Of a DNA stretch of 64,000 nucleotides, positions 1 to 9,436 are shown in pieces (the stretch's first letter is position 1; every line of letters starts with the position of its first letter). Below the pieces are notes generated by a model. It was not told where the DNA came from, ran no database searches, and was given only the letters and a program-made list of their open reading frames with translations. Origin of the DNA: Flavobacterium ichthyis (lineage in GTDB: Bacteria; Bacteroidota; Bacteroidia; Flavobacteriales; Flavobacteriaceae). The stretch is from contig NZ_JAABLM010000007.1 of assembly GCF_009915155.1 (NCBI RefSeq), positions 62,001 to 126,000 on the forward strand, in the 5' to 3' direction. The translations under genes were made by a program, and so were the position numbers.

Positions 1-291
1 TTCAAAAGGTTGTTGCTTACCTTTTGGGGTAATTTCTAGGTAAGTTTCATAAAATTCAAACATTAATTCTACCGGATCTATGGCTCGAATTTGTGCGATA
101 TCTTGGACAAATTCTTCAATACTGATAATTTGCGGGGCGAAGATGGTTTTGGATGCATTTTGCCTTAAAGCATCAATTAGAAAAACTTTTGCTCTTTTAT
201 TGGGAAGAATGATAAGTGTTTCGGTGATTTTCTCACTATAATTATCGAGGATAAAAGCTGCAGTTTTTTGAAGAAAAGTATTATTTGCCAT
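1..291 (-). CDS. AddB-like PD-(D/E)XK nuclease/helicase-related protein, N-terminal fragment (cut by window edge)
   Basis: Reading the minus strand from an ATG at 289-291 gives 97 codons without a stop, running off the left edge. The N-terminus contains LIILPNKRAKVFLIDAL and APQIISIEEFVQDIAQIR, which resembles the start of the AddB-like PD-(D/E)XK nuclease proteins of Flavobacteriia. In that family the N-terminal region is a degenerate helicase fold and the nuclease is at the C-terminus, outside this window. The AddA-like partner is at 3203-6355 on the same strand, so the two would form a RecBCD-type double-strand-break repair nuclease. Only the N-terminal tenth is visible, so the assignment rests partly on that context. 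Confidence 0.7.
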   Translation of the reverse strand, partial: MANNTFLQKTAAFILDNYSEKITETLIILPNKRAKVFLIDALRQNASKTIFAPQIISIEEFVQDIAQIRAIDPVELMFEFYETYLEITPKGKQQPFE

Positions 292-300
292 GGGATAAAA

Positions 301-332
301 ATAAAAAAACGCCCCGATAAAATCGAGGCGTT
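301..332 (-). terminator. Intrinsic terminator of the OmpA/TSP3 gene
   Basis: An 11-bp inverted repeat (aacgccccgat / atcgaggcgtt, one G-U in the minus-strand RNA) with a short loop is followed on the minus strand by a run of U. It lies 24 bp after the stop codon of the OmpA gene and before the AddB-like start. Confidence 0.85.
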
Positions 333-355
333 CTTAAAAAATATTTTAAAGGTAA

Positions 356-1765
356 TTAATCTTTGATCAATTTTACTTCAACACGACGGTTGTTAGCTTT
401 TCCTTTAGCAGTTTTGTTAGTATCAATTGGTTTAGTTTCACCGAAACCTGTTGATCTTAATCTTGAAGAATCTACTCCGTTTTCAATTAAGAAGTTTTTC
501 ACTGCAGCAGCTCTGTTTTCAGAAAGAGTTTGGTTCAATGCGTTAGAACCATCGCTATCAGTGTGTCCTTCAATTGAGAATCTTGAAGTTGGGTACTCAA
601 GAAGAATTGCTTTCATTGCTTCTAAAACTGGTAAAGTTTCTGGTTTGAAAGTAGATTTACCACTATTGAACAAGATTGTTTTAGCGTAAGCGTTCAATTG
701 GCTAATTCTTTCTTCAGTGATTTCTGGACATCCGTTGTTAGCAACAGTTCCTTTTACGTCTGGACATTTATCGTCTTTGTCGTAAACTCCGTCACCATCT
801 CTGTCTGGCCAAGGACAACCACCGTTTTCTTTAGGACCTTTTGTATCAGGACATTTGTCAACATTGTCAGCAACACCGTCACCATCTCTGTCAGGACATC
901 CGTTCATTGCAGCAGTTCCTGCTTCGTTTGGACAAGCGTCGTCTTTATCAGGGATTCCGTCTCCATCAGTATCAGGGCAACCTTGGAAAGCAGCTAAACC
1001 AGCCACTTCAGGACAAGCGTCGTCTTTGTCTGGAATTCCATCTCCGTCAGTATCAGGACAACCTTGGAATTGTTTTAAACCAGCAACATCTGGACAAGCG
1101 TCATCTTTGTCGTAGATTCCGTCACCATCAGTATCTTTTCCTCCAAATTTGAAAGTAAGACCAGCAAAGTGTTGCAAGTGTGAAGCCACATCAACATCTG
1201 GAGTTCTTGTTTCGTCGAAAGAATGTTTGTAAGTAGATTGTAATGAAAGACCTACAGTTTCTGTAAACCAAAAAGTCAATCCAAGACCTCCATTAACAGT
1301 TCCAGCACTTGCATCTCCCATAAAGGTATAACCTCCACCTACGTGAATAGATGGGTCGAACCATTTAGAACCGATCATTTCACCGAATCCGTATTTAATC
1401 ATACCATCGATTCCATAATAAGTCAAATCTCCAGGATTTGTTACTTCGTAAGTGTTTAAAGTTCCTGGTGTTCTGTCGTTAACAAATTTATCGATTTTAT
1501 TAACCGACCCTGTTAATCCAACTGAAAATCCAGAACCTAAATGTCTAGATACGTTTAAATAAGATACAGAAGGTAAAATGTTCCAGTTGTCTTTCACATT
1601 GAAAAATTCATCGAATTGATTTTCGAATTTACTTGGAGCACTAAATCTAGTATCTACTGCATTCGCACCAAAGGAAATTGCCCATGGGTTGTCACTATCC
1701 TGTGCAGTGGCGTTCAAACCAGCCGCTAACAGCATAGCAGTAAGAATTTTGTTTAGATGTTTCAT
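356..1765 (-). CDS. OmpA family outer-membrane protein with thrombospondin type 3 repeats
   Basis: This 469-aa protein links the outer membrane to peptidoglycan. It starts with a signal peptide ([20 protein letters not shown], cleavage near AQ), then an OmpA-type beta-barrel region to about residue 205. Five Asp-rich TSP3 calcium-binding repeats follow at about 210-345, of the form DxDGDGxxDxxDxCPD. The C-terminal OmpA peptidoglycan-binding domain occupies about 355-469, with [11 protein letters not shown] and NRRVEVKL visible. It has its own promoter (TTTG-N19-TACTTTTG upstream) and its own terminator, so it is probably a highly expressed single gene. The organisation matches the major OmpA/P60-like proteins of Flavobacteriia. 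Confidence 0.93.
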   Translation of the reverse strand: MKHLNKILTAMLLAAGLNATAQDSDNPWAISFGANAVDTRFSAPSKFENQFDEFFNVKDNWNILPSVSYLNVSRHLGSGFSVGLTGSVNKIDKFVNDRTPGTLNTYEVTNPGDLTYYGIDGMIKYGFGEMIGSKWFDPSIHVGGGYTFMGDASAGTVNGGLGLTFWFTETVGLSLQSTYKHSFDETRTPDVDVASHLQHFAGLTFKFGGKDTDGDGIYDKDDACPDVAGLKQFQGCPDTDGDGIPDKDDACPEVAGLAAFQGCPDTDGDGIPDKDDACPNEAGTAAMNGCPDRDGDGVADNVDKCPDTKGPKENGGCPWPDRDGDGVYDKDDKCPDVKGTVANNGCPEITEERISQLNAYAKTILFNSGKSTFKPETLPVLEAMKAILLEYPTSRFSIEGHTDSDGSNALNQTLSENRAAAVKNFLIENGVDSSRLRSTGFGETKPIDTNKTAKGKANNRRVEVKLIKD

Positions 1766-1801
1766 ACTTAATTTTATTAGATTACAATACGTTAATTAAG
1801 A

Positions 1802-1832
1802 CAAAAGTAATATGTTAAACTATAATTACAAA
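1802..1832 (-). promoter_or_regulatory. Flavobacterium-type promoter for the OmpA/TSP3 gene
   Basis: On the minus strand TTTG (1829-1832) is followed after 19 bp by TACTTTTG (1802-1809). This fits the flavobacterial TTG-N17-23-TAnnTTTG consensus, with the start codon about 37 bp downstream of the -7 box. Confidence 0.8.
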
Positions 1833-1872
1833 GATTTATGTTAAAAAATTAACTCAATTTTAGTGATAATTC

Positions 1873-3069
1873 TTATAAAATTATGTTTAATTCTTTACCA
1901 ATCTCTGTAAATGCCTGAATAGCAGCATCTAAATGTTCTTTTTCATGGGCTGCAGATAGCTGTACTCTTATTCTCGCTTTATCTTTTGGAACAACTGGAT
2001 AAAAGAATCCTATAACATAAATTCCTTTTTTTAACAATTTATCTGCCATAATTTGTGATAATTTTGCATCGTATAACATTACTGGAACAATTGCAGAGTC
2101 ACCATCAATGATTTCAAATCCAGCAGCTTTCATTCCTTTTTTGAAATACTCTGTATTCCATTCTAACTTGTCACGCAGCGAAGTATCTTTTTCCAAAAGT
2201 TCGAAAACCTTTATTGAAGCTCCTACAATAGCTGGTGCTAATGAGTTAGAAAATAAATATGGGCGTGATTTTTGGCGTAAAATTTCGATAATTTCTTTTT
2301 TAGCGGTTGTGTAACCTCCCATGGCTCCTCCCAAAGCCTTCCCTAGGGTTCCAGTAATAATATCTACACGACCCATAACTTTTTTAGCTTCGAGGGTTCC
2401 TTTTCCTGTTGCTCCTATAAATCCAGCTGCATGACATTCGTCTACCATCACTAAAGCATCATATTTTTCGGCTAAATCACAAATTTTATCTAGTGGTGCG
2501 ACCAATCCATCCATAGAAAAAACACCGTCAGTAACTATAATTTTAAAACGATGTCCAGCTTCATTGGCTTTAATTAGTTGGGCTTCCAAATCTTCCATAT
2601 TGCTGTTTTCATACCTGTACCTCGCTGCTTTGCATAAACGAACACCATCAATAATAGATGCATGGTTTAAAGAGTCAGAAATAATAGCGTCATTTTCGCC
2701 TAAAAGCGGTTCAAAAACGCCTCCATTTGCATCAAATGCTGCCGCATATAAAATAGTATCTTCTGTACCGTAAAAATTAGCAATTTTTTGTTCCAATTCT
2801 TTGTGAATATCTTGAGTTCCACAGATGAAACGAACCGATGACATCCCGAAACCATGTGAATCTAACGCATCTTTAGCCGCCTGAACCACCTCCGGATGAG
2901 AGGACAAGCCTAAATAATTATTGGCACAAAAATTTAGTACTTTTTCACCAGTAGAAATAGTGATTTCAGCACCTTGTGGCGAAGTAATAATGCGCTCTTT
3001 CTTAAAAATTCCGTTATCTTCAATCGACTGTAATTCGGCCTGAAGATGTTCTTTTATTTTTCCGTACAT
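1873..3069 (-). CDS. kbl: Glycine C-acetyltransferase (2-amino-3-ketobutyrate CoA ligase)
   Basis: This 398-aa PLP enzyme of the alpha-oxoamine synthase family converts 2-amino-3-oxobutanoate and CoA to glycine and acetyl-CoA, the second step of threonine degradation. Visible signatures are [16 protein letters not shown] near the N-terminus, the PLP aspartate region [13 protein letters not shown], and the lysine motif [15 protein letters not shown] carrying the Schiff-base Lys. Length matches bacterial Kbl. The first-step enzyme, an SDR-type threonine dehydrogenase, is encoded at 56065-57006, about 53 kb away, so the pathway is complete but not an operon. KBL is preferred over the paralogues BioF and HemA because of overall sequence resemblance and length. 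Confidence 0.93.
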   Translation of the reverse strand: MYGKIKEHLQAELQSIEDNGIFKKERIITSPQGAEITISTGEKVLNFCANNYLGLSSHPEVVQAAKDALDSHGFGMSSVRFICGTQDIHKELEQKIANFYGTEDTILYAAAFDANGGVFEPLLGENDAIISDSLNHASIIDGVRLCKAARYRYENSNMEDLEAQLIKANEAGHRFKIIVTDGVFSMDGLVAPLDKICDLAEKYDALVMVDECHAAGFIGATGKGTLEAKKVMGRVDIITGTLGKALGGAMGGYTTAKKEIIEILRQKSRPYLFSNSLAPAIVGASIKVFELLEKDTSLRDKLEWNTEYFKKGMKAAGFEIIDGDSAIVPVMLYDAKLSQIMADKLLKKGIYVIGFFYPVVPKDKARIRVQLSAAHEKEHLDAAIQAFTEIGKELNIIL

Positions 3070-3202
3070 TTTTGATTTATGATTTTAAATTTATGATATA
3101 TGATTTATGAAGTATGATTTTGGAGAAATGATTTATGATTTTTAGAAAATTGATTTTAAGACTTTTTATTCAGAACTTTCCACTCCGAACTTTCCACTCG
3201 AA
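3070..3202. repeat. AT-rich intergenic repeat mosaic
   Basis: The gap between kbl and the helicase gene is built of variants of tatgattt/atttatgattt. It ends with a 13-bp direct repeat, gaactttccactc, at 3173-3185 and 3187-3199. Related phrases (atttaggattt, and ccaaactctccactc) recur at 33306-33390 and 33712-33800. No gene is visible. Confidence 0.7.
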
Positions 3203-6200
3203 CTACAAATTTACTACTTTAACTTCTTCTCCTATGTACACGAGTGATTTTTTCGCTACCACAAAACCCATTTCTTCAATAAAATATTGATAGCTATCAA
3301 GTTGTTGTTTATATTTTGGCAAATGCGTTCCGGTTTTGTAATCAATTAAAAAAACAGATTTATCATCGCGAATCACCATTTTGTCGGGCTTTATCGGACT
3401 TGCATTTTGTGCAATAATAAGTTGTTCATTCAAAATTTTTGTGTTGCCAAGAAATGCTTCCTGAAGTTCTGGATGGTGTATTACAGCTAGCAAAGTTATT
3501 TTTACTTGCTCCACTTGATGGACTGTGATTAAGGCATTCTCGATTGCTTTTTCTAACGCCTTTTCTAGGTCGTTTTCGGTTTTAATCCACGACAAAATCT
3601 CATGTACAATATTCCCGTATTCAATGGATTCAAGTTGTTTTCCACCCCACATTAAAGCTTCTCGTTGGGCAATTTTTATAGCTTTGGGTTGTAATAATTG
3701 TGTGATGTAAGGCACTTTTTTTGAAGCTTCGACAGCATTCTTTCGCTCCGAAATTTTCTCAGAATTTCCAATGTGGTATTCAAATTTTTCAACATTTTGG
3801 TCATCTTCAAAATATTGAATGTAATCGATAAAAAAACGACACATATTATTACTCGGAAATTCGCCTTTTTTCGAAATATTTTTCGAAGAAATAATATAAA
3901 GTTGTTCTTCCGCACGAGTCATTGCCACATACAATACATTAATATTGTCTAGCAAAGTTTCTTGGTTTTTTTGATGAAACAGCGCGGCAGCGGCATCGCC
4001 AAAACTTTTAACTTCTTGATTTTTGTTGAGCAAAACACGAGGAATTTCAATAGATTCTTCGGGATTGTCAAGCCACATTTTTTCGCGATGGGTTCTTGAA
4101 TAATTATCCTCGGCAAAAGGAAAAATTACTACCGGAAATTCAAGGCCTTTTGATTTGTGGATAGTCATGATTTTAACAGCATTTTTACCTTCCGGCGATG
4201 GAATGCTGAATTTTTGTCCGTTTTTGTCCCAATAACTCAAAAAATCAATTGCTCCAGCACTATTTTTCATATCGCGTTCTAAAACAATATCCAAGAAATA
4301 TTGAAGATAAGCATTATCCGCTTTTTGTTTTACAAAAGTCGAAATAATGGTTTCCACGCTTTCGTAAAGTGATTTTTTCTTTACATCCGATAACGAAATT
4401 TTAAAATCGTATAGTTGCAAAAAATGCTCAAATTCAGTTTCGGATTTGGTTTGCATTCCTGCGGCAATAAAATCGTGAAGCGGTAAATTTTCCGTAAAAA
4501 ACTGTCCGATAAAAAACAACATTCCGGCTTTTGCTTCGCGATTATTTACGTTGTTAAGGTATCGCAAAGTATTAATTACAAATATTACCTCGGTCGCATT
4601 GGCAATCATTAAAGTTTCACTCGAAAGGATGTCAATATTGTGTTGCGTGAGATAATTAGCGAGTTCAATTCCTTCATTTTTTTTACGAGTTAAAATCGCA
4701 ATTTCTGCCCAAGTAAATCCTTTGGATTCCACTTCTCTAATGGTTTTTAAAACGGCTTCGCAATAGAGTTGGCTTTTTTCGGGTTGTTCTTCGCTTTCCG
4801 ATTCTTCGACATTTTTAATGAAAGAAATATTCACGTAACCGCCTTTTTTACTGTTAGTTTCCTGATGACTGTTTTCAAAATAAAGTTTACGGTAATCTTC
4901 GTTTTCAAATTTTTCTGAAATTAATTTAAAAAAACGATTGTTAAATTCAATTACTTCCGAATAACTGCGATAATTGATGGCCAAATGCTCTAGTTTTGTT
5001 TCCTGATGTGGAAACGGACTGTTGTTTTTTGCCAATTCAATAAATTGTTCGGCTTTTCCGCCACGCCAGCGGTAAATAGATTGTTTGGGATCTCCCACAA
5101 TCATCAGCGAACCTTGATTACCGTATTCATCTTGACCTGCCAAAGCATTCCCGATTAAAGGAATCAAGTTTTGCCATTGCATTTCTGACGTATCCTGAAA
5201 TTCATCAATAAAAAAATGTCGGTATTTTTCACCTAAACGCTCGTAAATAAAAGGAGCGGGCTGGTTTTGAATTTCTCTGTGAATGATGGAATTAAACTCC
5301 GCAATGGATAGAATATTTTGTTCATCTTGAATTCTATTTAGCTCTTGACTGACTTTATTGAGCAACGAAAGTGGCGTGATATTTTTTAGAAATGCCTGGA
5401 AAAAGTTAATTTTTGCTTTGGTTTGATAAATTTCTGAAACCTCCTGAAGCATTTCAGGAATGAGGGCTTCGATGATTGGTTTGTCTGGTGCGGCTTTTTT
5501 GATTTTAATATCTTCCGGTTCGTGATACGTTTTGTTTCTGGGATTAAATTTATTTTCGGCAATAGCACGTAAGTGTTTTGGAAAAAATTCTCCAAAAAAA
5601 GAAGTTTCGTTAATGTTATTATCGGCAATGGTTTGTAATATCTTTTGGGCTTGTAAAACACATTTTTCTTCAAGTTGTTCTACATTTTGTTTGATTTTAT
5701 TTTTGATATCGCCAAAATTTTCAAGGGAAAAATTCTCAAACTGTTGTATTTCGGTACGATCGTCTTCGTTGAGGAGTAATTTTCCGGTTTGAAAAATGTC
5801 ATAGCTAATATCCCAACTTTTGTCATTGTCGGTTTTTTCCATTGTAAAATCTACCAGGAGTTTGGTTAACAATTGGTCTTCTCCGGCCTTTGCAATGAGC
5901 GAATCTACTGCTTCCGCTAAAAGATTTTCGGTTTCGAGGGAAATTTCGAAAAGTGGTGGCAATCCAAGGTCGTGGGCGAATGCGCGAATTACTTTGTGGG
6001 TGAATTTATCGATGGTAGAAATGTCGAAAGCAGCATAATTATGAATTAAATTTTTGATAATTTGCCTTGCTTTTTGCTTGATTTCTATCGGATTAAGGTT
6101 AGTTTCTTCTACGATTTTATCGATGAGTTGTTGGGCTTTAATATTTGGGGAATCTTTACAAAATTCGGAAAGATTACTGACAATACGGGATTTCATTTCG

Positions 6201-6355
6201 CCAACGGCTTTGTTGGTAAAGGTGATGGCGAGAATGTTTCGGTAGGCATCTTGCTTGGGTGAAGTGAGCAAAATTTTGAGGTATTCTTTTACGAGGGTAA
6301 AAGTTTTTCCGGCTCCTGCGGATGCGTCGTATATTGAAAAAGCTTGTTTTTGCAT
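3203..6355 (-). CDS. AddA-like UvrD/Rep-family helicase-nuclease (ATP-dependent exonuclease subunit)
   Basis: The 1050-aa protein is a superfamily 1A helicase with a C-terminal RecB-type nuclease. Walker A is YDASAGAGKTFTLVKEY at the extreme N-terminus. The helicase motif II is FIDEFQDTSEMQW, followed by VGDPKQSIYRWRGGK and motif VI VAMTRAEEQLYI. The C-terminal nuclease shows YGNIVHEIL and FLIDYKTG, the PD-(D/E)XK metal-binding pattern. This is the AddA architecture; the AddB-like partner begins at 291. OmpA and kbl are inserted between the two, so addA and addB are neighbours but not adjacent. The product should resect double-strand breaks for RecA loading. Confidence 0.9.
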   Translation of the reverse strand: MQKQAFSIYDASAGAGKTFTLVKEYLKILLTSPKQDAYRNILAITFTNKAVGEMKSRIVSNLSEFCKDSPNIKAQQLIDKIVEETNLNPIEIKQKARQIIKNLIHNYAAFDISTIDKFTHKVIRAFAHDLGLPPLFEISLETENLLAEAVDSLIAKAGEDQLLTKLLVDFTMEKTDNDKSWDISYDIFQTGKLLLNEDDRTEIQQFENFSLENFGDIKNKIKQNVEQLEEKCVLQAQKILQTIADNNINETSFFGEFFPKHLRAIAENKFNPRNKTYHEPEDIKIKKAAPDKPIIEALIPEMLQEVSEIYQTKAKINFFQAFLKNITPLSLLNKVSQELNRIQDEQNILSIAEFNSIIHREIQNQPAPFIYERLGEKYRHFFIDEFQDTSEMQWQNLIPLIGNALAGQDEYGNQGSLMIVGDPKQSIYRWRGGKAEQFIELAKNNSPFPHQETKLEHLAINYRSYSEVIEFNNRFFKLISEKFENEDYRKLYFENSHQETNSKKGGYVNISFIKNVEESESEEQPEKSQLYCEAVLKTIREVESKGFTWAEIAILTRKKNEGIELANYLTQHNIDILSSETLMIANATEVIFVINTLRYLNNVNNREAKAGMLFFIGQFFTENLPLHDFIAAGMQTKSETEFEHFLQLYDFKISLSDVKKKSLYESVETIISTFVKQKADNAYLQYFLDIVLERDMKNSAGAIDFLSYWDKNGQKFSIPSPEGKNAVKIMTIHKSKGLEFPVVIFPFAEDNYSRTHREKMWLDNPEESIEIPRVLLNKNQEVKSFGDAAAALFHQKNQETLLDNINVLYVAMTRAEEQLYIISSKNISKKGEFPSNNMCRFFIDYIQYFEDDQNVEKFEYHIGNSEKISERKNAVEASKKVPYITQLLQPKAIKIAQREALMWGGKQLESIEYGNIVHEILSWIKTENDLEKALEKAIENALITVHQVEQVKITLLAVIHHPELQEAFLGNTKILNEQLIIAQNASPIKPDKMVIRDDKSVFLIDYKTGTHLPKYKQQLDSYQYFIEEMGFVVAKKSLVYIGEEVKVVNL

Positions 6356-6380
6356 GGTTGGTTTCTTGGTTAGCGGGGTT

Positions 6381-6522
6381 TAGCCCCGATTGTAGCGGAA
6401 ATCCCTGAGCAACAAAAAATATAGTTTTCCCGATGTGGCAGAGCGACCAAAGAAGCTCCTGCCGCGAGTTGGAAAACTTATTTTTTGTGCGAAGGATTTT
6501 AGCGGAAAGCGGGATTGGCTTC
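6381..6522 (+). repeat. Structured intergenic repeat element, copy 1 (possible Flavo-1-like RNA)
   Basis: The element starts with tagccccgattgtagcgg and ends with agcggaaagcgggattggct. Inside are nested inverted repeats: acaaaaaatatagttttcc (6412-6430) nearly perfectly pairs with ggaaaacttattttttgt (6471-6488), and ggcag pairs with ctgcc further in. Two more copies with the same ends occur at 25469 and 63543. The ends resemble a repeat common in Flavobacterium intergenic regions; identity with the Flavo-1 RNA motif is my guess and needs a covariance search. Confidence 0.7.
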
Positions 6523-6570
6523 TTAAAAAAAATAGTCGCTACGTTAATACAATTATAACAAAATGTATTT

Positions 6571-6599
6571 TTGATTCCAAAGTTAATTGATTAAATTTG
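6571..6599 (+). promoter_or_regulatory. Promoter of the superoxide dismutase gene
   Basis: TTG (6571-6573) is followed after 18 bp by TAAATTTG (6592-6599), matching the flavobacterial consensus. The start codon is 31 bp further on. Confidence 0.8.
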
Positions 6600-6630
6600 G
6601 ATAAATTTTTTAACATTAAAACGATAGCGT

Positions 6631-7239
6631 ATGGCATTTGAATTACCTAAATTACCTTATGCTTATGATGCTTTGGAGCCTCACATTGATGCAAAAACAA
6701 TGGAAATCCATCATACGAAACATCATAATGCTTATACTACGAACCTGAATGCAGCCGTTGAAGGAACTGAACTTGCGGGGCTGACGATTGAGAATATCTT
6801 GATTAATTTGGACAAAAAAAATGCGGCTGTTAGAAATAATGGTGGCGGATTTTATAACCATAATTTGTTTTGGAAAGTAATGTCGCCGAATGGTGGCGGA
6901 CTTCCGAAGGGAGATTTGCTGGATGCGATTGAGCGTGATTTTGGCACGTTTGAGGAGTTTAAGGCAAAATTTTCTAAGGCTGGTGCTACGCAATTTGGAT
7001 CGGGTTGGGCTTGGCTTTGTGTTCACAAAGGCGGAAAACTTGAGGTTTGCGGAACGCCAAATCAGGACAATCCTTTGATGCCGGATGTGGGTTGTGGCGG
7101 AACTCCAATTTTAGGAATGGATGTTTGGGAACATGCGTATTACTTGAATTATCAGAACAGACGACCGGATTATATTGAGGCTTTTTTCAATGTGATTAAT
7201 TGGGAAGAAGTAGCAAGACGGTATGCTACGGAAAAATAA
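6631..7239 (+). CDS. sodA: Superoxide dismutase, Fe/Mn family
   Basis: This 202-aa cytoplasmic enzyme dismutates superoxide to oxygen and hydrogen peroxide. The metal ligands are visible: His in [12 protein letters not shown], His in FYNHNLFW, and Asp and His in [12 protein letters not shown]. The residues that usually separate Mn from Fe enzymes read as Mn-type: [13 protein letters not shown] has Gly where Fe enzymes have Gln, and [11 protein letters not shown] has Gln as in Mn enzymes. A Mn or cambialistic enzyme is therefore more likely than a strict Fe enzyme. Length fits the family. It has its own promoter and a perfect terminator, so it is monocistronic. The gene symbol follows the Mn-type reading. 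Confidence 0.93.
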   Translation: MAFELPKLPYAYDALEPHIDAKTMEIHHTKHHNAYTTNLNAAVEGTELAGLTIENILINLDKKNAAVRNNGGGFYNHNLFWKVMSPNGGGLPKGDLLDAIERDFGTFEEFKAKFSKAGATQFGSGWAWLCVHKGGKLEVCGTPNQDNPLMPDVGCGGTPILGMDVWEHAYYLNYQNRRPDYIEAFFNVINWEEVARRYATEK

Positions 7240-7261
7240 ATTTTTCTTTTTTTGAGAAATG

Positions 7262-7290
7262 AAAAAAGCGCCTGAATGGGCGCTTTTTTT
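7262..7290 (+). terminator. Intrinsic terminator of the superoxide dismutase gene
   Basis: aaaaaagcgcc and gggcgctttttt form a perfect stem with a 5-nt loop followed by a T run, 22 bp after the stop codon. Confidence 0.92.
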
Positions 7291-7318
7291 GTGGGTTGAT
7301 GTTCTACGATTTCAAGCC

Positions 7319-7351
7319 AAAAAAAAAGCCCAATACAAAGTATCAGGCTTT
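7319..7351 (-). terminator. Intrinsic terminator of the atpD-atpC operon
   Basis: aaagcccaatac and gtatcaggcttt form a 12-bp stem with two imperfect pairs and a 3-nt loop. The adjoining A run on the plus strand gives a U run in the minus-strand RNA. It lies about 20 bp beyond the atpC stop. Confidence 0.8.
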
Positions 7352-7372
7352 CATTTATTATTACAAAATTTA

Positions 7373-7654
7373 TTATTCTACCAGAATGTTGATTTTGTTA
7401 TTGTTCATTTCTAATGTTCCGGATTGGATAGACAAATGTTGTTTTTTGTCGTCACCAATAAAGAAACGTCCTTCGGCTTCTTTAGGAAATTCGAAGCTAT
7501 TGGCGTCAATTTTGATGTCTCCTTTGGCAAGGATTGAAATAATTGGCGCGTGATTGTCTAGCATTTGAAATTCTCCATTGATTCCAGGAACGGTAACTGA
7601 GGTTACATTTCCAGAAAAAAGTTTTGCTTCGGGCGATATAATTTCTAAATACAT
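7373..7654 (-). CDS. atpC: F1Fo ATP synthase subunit epsilon (short form)
   Basis: The 93-aa protein begins MYLEIISPEAKLFSGNVTSV and continues with GINGEFQMLDNHAPIIS, the hallmarks of the epsilon N-terminal beta-sandwich that sits on the rotor. The usual C-terminal two-helix regulatory domain (making about 135 aa) is absent, so the inhibitory extended state known in E. coli epsilon cannot form. Short epsilon is common in Bacteroidota. The gene follows atpD by 46 bp in the same direction. The rest of the ATP synthase operon is not in this window, the split arrangement typical of the phylum. Confidence 0.93.
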   Translation of the reverse strand: MYLEIISPEAKLFSGNVTSVTVPGINGEFQMLDNHAPIISILAKGDIKIDANSFEFPKEAEGRFFIGDDKKQHLSIQSGTLEMNNNKINILVE

Positions 7655-7700
7655 TTCTTTTGCTTTTGGCTTTCAGCTTGTGGCTTCGAGCTATTAGATA

Positions 7701-9215
<1,515 letters not shown>

Positions 9216-9273
9216 TTATGTATTTATTAAATAGCTATTTAGGTTTCCGAAAAACACATCTTTTTTCAGAGCG

Positions 9274-9281
9274 CAAAGATA
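9274..9281 (-). promoter_or_regulatory. -7 box upstream of atpD
   Basis: The minus strand reads TATCTTTG, a perfect TAnnTTTG match 62 bp upstream of the atpD start. No clear TTG lies at the expected distance, so only the -7 element is claimed. Confidence 0.55.
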
Positions 9282-9377
9282 GTTTTAAAATTGAAAATTT
9301 AATACTATTTGATTGAAAAAAATATAAAAAAACTAATCTGCAGGTTTTTAATGCCTTGGAATTGATTTTTATCCAAT

Positions 9378-9416
9378 AAAAAATGCCACAATTCTGAAAT
9401 TGAAAAGCGGCATTTT
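9378..9416 (-). terminator. Intrinsic terminator of the TonB-dependent receptor gene
   Basis: aaaatgcc and ggcatttt pair around an inner caatt/aattg hairpin, with an A run that becomes a U run on the minus strand. It lies 20 bp after the receptor stop codon. Confidence 0.8.
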
Positions 9417-9436
9417 AGAGTTAAACAAGATATTTT

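Noticed and set aside
698..1152. Several overlapping plus-strand open frames opposite the OmpA/TSP3 gene
   Set aside because: They arise from the repeated TSP3 codons on the other strand; they have no start signals and odd composition.
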